64,000 nucleotides of DNA from positions 1 through 64,000 of the forward strand of contig JAGQDJ010000005.1 of assembly GCA_022885665.1 (NCBI GenBank). The letters are read 5' to 3'. Made by a program: the position numbers and the translations under genes. The stretch comes from Triops longicaudatus. Taxonomy: Eukaryota > Arthropoda > Branchiopoda > Notostraca > Triopsidae. Positions 58,614 through 64,000 of the stretch are shown here, one piece after another. Within the stretch, counting starts at the first letter, position 1. The number at the start of each line of letters is the position of its first letter. The notes under the pieces were generated by a model that saw only the letters and a list, made by a program, of their open reading frames with translations, searched no databases and was not told where the DNA came from.

Positions 58614-61112
58614 TTTGGAGACACTAGCACAGTACACGTCTATACAGCAACAGTGCAGACTAACCAGTACGGTGGCAGTAGCGGCGCTTAAGGGCCTTTG
58701 CGCAGATGTTTGCTGTGCGGGTCTATAGCCAAGGAGCGCGAGCTTCGAAAAATCACACGACAACCGCAAACGGATATTGACCCGTAAAAAGGAAAAGCTT
58801 TAAGGGCAATGGACTTCAAAAACACCTATTGACATTTTGATGGATTTCTTATTGTACACATTATCCTAGGAACGCAGAATTTGGTTTCAAATTTTTTTCT
58901 GGCGCGCGGTTCAAGAGTTCTTGCCTCGCGAAGTTTCTCGTCACGTGAACGAGACGTCACGGGGGGAGACAATACGTCATATCAAGACATCACGTGGCCT
59001 CGCTGAACCAATATAAACCGCGCTTTTTGTGCCACATGTGCCAACATTCCCCGTTACGTCACAGCACCACATGACCGCGCTGAATATCTTCTTGTTTCCT
59101 GAATACCTTCGTTATTATTTCGCGCATGATAAAAAGAAACATATATCTGGGAACCAGATTTATTGCTTTTTTTTACAAATTAAAGTTGTTTTTATGGTGT
59201 CCATTGCCCTTTAATAAGAATGTGGGCAATCGGCATTCGTTAGCCATCTCTGCCAATAAAGTGTATTCGTATTACTGTATTCGTATTTCCCTTAAAATAT
59301 CTAATAGCGAATGTCAAGTCTAGGAATCATAAAAAGGGACTGGCAAGGATTATGAATAGAGATGTAAAAGTGTGCTGAATGGTAAAATTCTCATATGATA
59401 TAACGGATTAACAAGTCAGGCGAATCGGTAGTGGCAAACCACGAATGACGCTCACTCGGCGGCTTTTTCTTTACAAGATCCAAGACATACATCGCTGAAC
59501 ATGGTTGGGCTAGCGAAAATGGATCCAGCATTAATAGAAAAGGGGCCAAAAAAGAAGAGGTGGAAGGGGAAAACTATGTGTTAGAAGTTTTCCCCGCTCA
59601 TTTTCTCGTAGGCATTCGACGTCCATCACATAAAAAAAGGTTAAAGTACCGAGCCCCGCCCCCATTCCTATCGGAATTCCACACATAGCGTCAGCGTGTG
59701 AAGATGGGTCACATATACAGAAAAATTCCGTATGTTAAGAAGAGTTTCCCCGAAAGTTACGTCCCTGCGAGGCGTCTGCTCCCCTCAAGACACAAGGACC
59801 AACTTTCTTCTCCCAGAGATTCATTCTTGTCCCGTGGTTACAAATCTGACGGATTTACGCTCATTCCCGCTCAGTTGCAAGCCAGCAAGCGTGTAGAACG
59901 GACGCGTTCTCGCTATTAACTCAGAAAAGTTCACAAGTGCGTTTATAACACTGTTAAATCCTATAGTAAGGTAAGCATTCACATTCGTTCCTTCACATTG
60001 CACTGTACTGTGAACTACATCGTAGAAAAATCTGAATTTAATTACAAGTCATAATTTTGGAGTTCAATTTCGAAAAATTTTAAAGAAGTCGGGAGATTTT
60101 ATTCGCGAGATATTTAATTCGTATTCGGTTGAGTACAACTTTACATTCTAAATATTGGTGCTTATTTTCAAATCATAATCTCAAACTAAAAACATACGAG
60201 TGATATGTTACACTTGTAAGCGAACATTTAATTGCTGAATAAAACCAGTAAATTGAACGTTTAATTGAAAGTTAAATTATTTGGTATTTCGAAAAGGTAT
60301 TAAAAATGAAAGCTCCTTTATTTAATTTAAAAATTTATGTAATCGAATTGAAACTTAGCTGCGAAACTTTTTCTCATGAGTTATAAATGTGTTTTTGATT
60401 TTACTTTAAAAACTCCATTCGCATATTAAATGCCCTTTATTTAAATGAAGCGACAAGTGATGTTCACTTTAGAAACATGGGTCTTTCCTTAAATATTGAT
60501 CGTTTAGAGCCCAAATAGCTGGTTTTGATGGATAGGTGACAGAATGATTGACAAGCTAGGTTTCATTCTTCATTTATAGCGCAAAGGGGCTTTTAAGCTG
60601 TGCAGTAGTAACAGATCTTTCGCCTTTGGCCTTTATCTAGAACTCTTTTCCCTAGTTGTTTGGACTCGTTCACCTGTCGCCAAGTTTGGGGTTTCTATGA
60701 CAGCTACAAATCGGGGTTAAAAATTTTATCCATTCGGCAGAACCAACTCTCACTCACATTAGCATTTTTCTCTACCTGTTGCTCCGGCCTCTCAACCTTC
60801 CCCTTTCTTTCTCCTCTTCTGCATTCCCTCTCTATGCCCATGGGCATAGGCTTGCATAACTCTAAGCATCCCCAAATCTGGGTTAATGTTAACCTTACCC
60901 CCAAAACCGGAAACCTTGCCTATATTGGTAAAAAAAAATACTAAGCAACTTTTTTTCCCACTTTGATTTGCTCCTCACACCAAAGAAGCGAATATCTGAA
61001 CGGACTGGGATTCTAATGATTTGCGTTTCTCGTTTCCCAATTCCTTGTAACCAAGTCGCGTCAGCTGAAGAAGTACTGAAGACACAACTTGCCTTTTTTG
61101 TCAAGGAACATA
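58614..61112. other. Divergent region between GDI and ZP genes
   Basis: 2.5 kb with no recognised gene. A cluster of E-box and CRE-like sites lies at 58940-59062. A 72-codon frame at 59704-59919 (plus; MGHIYRKIPYVKKSFPE, basic, ending RSRY) has an ATG start but no known relative and may be chance. The right kilobase is AT-rich and should contain the ZP gene promoter. Confidence 0.45.
58940..59062. promoter_or_regulatory. E-box / CRE-like cluster, probable promoter
   Basis: Within 123 bp are GTCACGTGA (58940-58948), GACGTCACG (58952-58960), TACGTCAT (58973-58980), TCACGTGG (58990-58997), a CCAAT (59008-59012) overlapping TATAAA (59012-59017), and TTACGTCACA (59054-59063). Two CACGTG cores and three ACGTCA cores in so short a stretch suggest a regulated promoter, probably of the GDI gene 330-450 bp away. 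The TATAAA points right, so a plus-strand transcript is also possible. Confidence 0.45.
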
Positions 61113-63619
61113 ATGGGTAGCATTACCTTGGAACATTGTCGTTGGAGCTATTGGCAGGTGGCAGTATTGTTGTTATTGGGATCTTCGACATTCCAGGTAT
61201 GATCCGAAGGCGAACGGAAATGCGTTTCGCCTTTTATTTTTGTTGAGGGGGAAATACGCACTAAGCCTTACCCCACTAATGATGTACAAATGTTTACGAC
61301 ACCTTCTATGAATTGTTTACATTTTCCGACAGGTGTTCGCGGAAGAAGTTGGGGAAGCTGCTAGGATCATAGATTTACGGGTCCAATGTTCAAGATCCGG
61401 GATGACCGTGCATGCCTCGTTTGACCGACCTTTCTATGGAACCGTGTACTCGAAGGGCCATTACGAGTCGCCGAAATGTACCTTCATTTCAACGCGAAAC
61501 AACGGGCGACTCTCCTATAGGTCAGTGTTTAACACACCGAAAAAGGAACTTGTTCAAAAAAAGGGGGAAGGGACAACATGAAAGACAATGCAAGCACCTC
61601 GCCGGTTAATGGTTGAGTGCATGTTGTCGTAAGTTTCGAAATGTATAATCAGTGAAGCGCCAAGGATTTAGTTCAACGATTTTCTATTGACTTTATCTCA
61701 CGCTACAATCTAACAGGAAATAATCATAACGCTTTGGAGAAGTTCTTGGCTTCGAATTAACCAACGTGCCAAATCATACGTTTTCAGTAAAATAAAATAG
61801 CGTTTTTCTTAATTTATTTTTAGTAGTACTTTTTAATTTTTTTATTTGGTATTTTCTAGTAATATCATAATAGCTTTCTCCTTTTATTGAAATAGATAAT
61901 GAAATTACATTGACGTACTGTTGCCTTCATAAACACATAAACAGATGAATATTGCACAAAAAGTTCGCTAGTCAGTTCATATTACATTGCCCACAAGCAA
62001 CTTAATACCAAAACTTTTCTCTTTATGGCTCCTGTAATTTCAAGTATTCAGAAACTTTTCGAGAATTTTAAGCCAATGAAGCACAATATCGAGAGAAAAT
62101 TTAAAGATAACGCATAATTTCGCTATTGATTCACAAGTACGAATGTTCTCAAGTCGGCAATTTCAAACCGAAAATTTTCCTTAAAATGATTTCTAGCTTC
62201 AGACGTACAAAACAGCAGTCTACGTGAAATGATCCGTCCGTGAGTAAAGTTCACGACACGAGAACTTAACGTAAAGGAGTCTGGCTTCTACTTTAGTACC
62301 GTATTAAATTATAGTGAAGAAAAGCCAATATCCCATATTTTTTTCCGCGTCGTCTACCAAGTTGAGTCCAAAATGTTTTCCGGACGATACTTTATTAACG
62401 TTTTGTTTCTTCGTGACTGGTTCAATGATATTCAGATTGAATGGAAAAATAAGTTTTATGGGCAGTTTATCAAACGCTAATATGAATCGCTAAGAAACTC
62501 CTAACAGGATAAAGAAAAACATCAATTCAAAATTAGGATTAAAGATAATGCCAAAGTTGTAATTTCTGTTAACATGATTTTTTTTTACGGGGGTGCGGTA
62601 GTAAAGAACTTAAAAGACGTTTACAAAGTGGGAAATTGTTTAAACTTTCTCCTACCCCCAAAAAGAATGGGAATTTGAGGCTAAAATAACGAACTCTTTT
62701 TGTTTCATTTGGGGTTCGGTCGGCTTTTTAGCTTCAACATCCCATTGGGCGGTTGTGGTACTCGTCGACAAGAAGGCAATAAGGCAGAACCCGATGCGAC
62801 TTTCCTGGAAAACACCCTAATTATCCAGGACGATCCACTTATCCAAGCACCCGGCGATGGAGCGCGCAATTTGCGCTGCATCTGGCGAAATAATATGCAA
62901 AAGGCCGTGGGAGTCAAAATCCAGAAAGTCTACGAACCCAAAACTGTAAGTCGACAAATCAATTTCGCCTAAAACTATGGAATTATTTTTCTCTCTATTA
63001 AGGTTACGGTGCGATTGGATACCAAAGCGCTGGATAAATTAGCCAACATTCAAACCGCACCCGCTAACGATTTGACGATCTCGGGCATTATTTACACCAA
63101 TCCCACTTCCGCTTCTATGGTTCTTTACATCAAAGGTGAGCAAAATTTCCTTCACAAAACAACACGACGTTTCCTCCTCATTTTGGAGTTTTATTAGTAC
63201 ATTTTAGTACCTGATTCTTTAAATACGTTTGCTCACAACCTATCTGCAACGTTATAGGTACAGATAACTATTCCACTTACGACGGAAACGTGGACTGGTG
63301 CTTAGTGGAAGGCATTCCGGAAGTTTTCTATTTGACCGACGCAGATGGCTGCGTCACCAGGAACGATTTGCTCACTCCGTTCTACAAAAGCAAAGACACG
63401 CGAGGCGTGGAAGCACACATGGCTTTATATACGTTTTTCAAAGTAAGGCACTTGGACAGTAAAGCTAAACAGGTTTCCTTTAAAACGCTAATTAATGCAT
63501 TTTTTGGGTAATTAACCCTCTAGGGGCTGAAAATCCCGAAGAACAATCCCAACTTTGCTATTACGTGCCAAGTGGAGGTTTGCAAGAACGGATGCAGTCA
63601 ACGTTATTGTCGCTATTAA
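61113..63619 (+). CDS. Secreted ZP-domain protein (arthropod cuticle type)
   Basis: Six exons: 61113-61196, 61333-61520, 62732-62945, 63003-63135, 63258-63442, 63524-63619; phases 0, 2, 0, 1, 0; 299 aa. Signal peptide about 1-30 (VAVLLLLGSSTFQVFAEE). ZP-N begins IIDLRVQCSRSGMTVHASFDRPFYGTVYS; other ZP features are NIPLGGCGT, RCIWRNN, VDWCLVEG, DADGCVT and the C-terminal CQVEVCKNGC followed by YC. Eight or more cysteines are spaced as in ZP modules. The wording IxxLxVxCxxxxMxVxxxFDRPFxGxxYSKG is typical of ecdysozoan apical-matrix ZP proteins (dusky/cuticlin relatives). The frame stops directly after the last ZP cysteine, with no furin site or transmembrane anchor, which is unusual unless a further 3' exon exists. 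AATAAA occurs at 63781-63786. Exon 6 rests on phase and cysteine pattern. Confidence 0.88.
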
Positions 63620-64000
63620 ACCGTTTTTGTTTCAAAAATGTTAAATTGTTGAGACAACATTTGTTTCTTTAGCTGTAGCTTTTTAGTTTCAGTAGGTTGT
63701 TAAAACGCGCCGGTCGTGCCATGTGATTTTTTGAGGCTAACACAGAGAAAGGAAACGTTAACAAAGAGTCTATTAAGAGTAATAAATAAAGTAGAGAATA
63801 AACGATGTTTTAAACAACGCGTACTTATTTCTATTTCGTTCTATACATTAGACACAAGACTAACAATGTCTACAACTTTGCACCAGTATTTCCAACTTTA
63901 CACATGTTACTACTTTTATTCACGATTAAATATCTCTTAAATAAATAAGACTGATCAACAGACTTTGATTTTCCTTCAAAGAGAGACTTCTCCTTTAAAG
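63620..64000. other. 3' flank of the ZP gene
   Basis: T-rich sequence with polyadenylation signals (AATAAA at 63781-63786, further copies near 63940). No gene is recognised up to the end of the window. Confidence 0.55.

Noticed and set aside
59704..59919. Small basic 71-aa protein
   Set aside because: An ATG-started frame exists, but nothing supports translation: no motif, no splice context, and length within chance expectation. Mentioned only in the region note.
1..64000. tRNA genes, CRISPR arrays, bacterial operons
   Set aside because: No cloverleaf with A/B boxes was recognised by eye, no regularly spaced repeats exist, and the spliced genes exclude a prokaryotic origin. A covariance-model search could still find a tRNA I missed.

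Overview
The window is nuclear DNA of a compact invertebrate genome. Genes are split by short GT-AG introns (the smallest are 56-66 nt), lie 0.1-6 kb apart, and alternate in strand. Every protein recognised is an animal one. The last gene is a secreted ZP-domain protein of the type abundant in arthropods and their relatives, the WSCD-family sulfotransferase lacks WSC domains, and the TRAF4-type protein lacks a RING finger. I infer an ecdysozoan/panarthropod (arthropod or tardigrade); the exact lineage cannot be read from the sequence. A transition-zone protein (B9D1) and a kinesin-12-type motor (KIF12-like) imply ciliated cells. Gene models were built by hand from reading frame, splice sites and conserved motifs. 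In every model the intron phases close and the CDS length is a multiple of three.

Layout. 1.6-2.8 kb (+): membrane sulfotransferase of the WSCD family. 2.9-4.9 kb (-): zinc metallopeptidase of the YIL108W type, tail-to-tail with it. 5.9-8.7 kb (+): LIS1/PAFAH1B1. 10.0-13.2 kb (-): KIF12-like kinesin. 14.7-15.7 kb (+): RNF185/RNF5 ER ubiquitin ligase. 15.9-16.9 kb (-): B9D1, with an assembly gap inside its first intron. 17.4-17.9 kb (+): TXNDC17. 17.9-23.5 kb: gene-poor, with a short inverted-repeat element and a U6 snRNA retrocopy inside an exact 13-bp duplication. 23.6-29.1 kb (+): TRAF4-like adaptor. 29.6-53.6 kb (-): a complete 26-exon unconventional myosin-18 (PDZ, motor, IQ, coiled coil; 2,079 aa). 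56.5-58.6 kb (-): Rab GDP-dissociation inhibitor. 61.1-63.6 kb (+): secreted ZP-domain protein.

The most interesting observation is in the myosin-18 gene. Three long serine-rich ORFs lie in its introns on the same strand (47.4-46.2, 39.1-38.3 and 34.6-33.8 kb). Each begins with ATG and can end at a phase-0 GT donor that matches the phase-0 acceptor of the next constitutive exon. This suggests a nested series of alternative promoters giving PDZ-less, motor-less and IQ-less forms. One candidate start lies 174 bp downstream of a perfect GTCACGTGAC palindrome. Other points are a microexon-encoded myosin tail, a gap flanked by a 19-bp exact repeat (probably an assembly artefact), a 329-bp hAT-type element and an LTR-like fragment in myosin introns.

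LIS1 (dynein regulator), KIF12 (kinesin), B9D1 (ciliary gate) and myosin-18 share cytoskeletal themes, but nothing here shows co-regulation. Vesicle traffic (GDI), ER quality control (RNF185), redox signalling (TXNDC17) and TRAF signalling genes are interspersed as in any compact animal genome.
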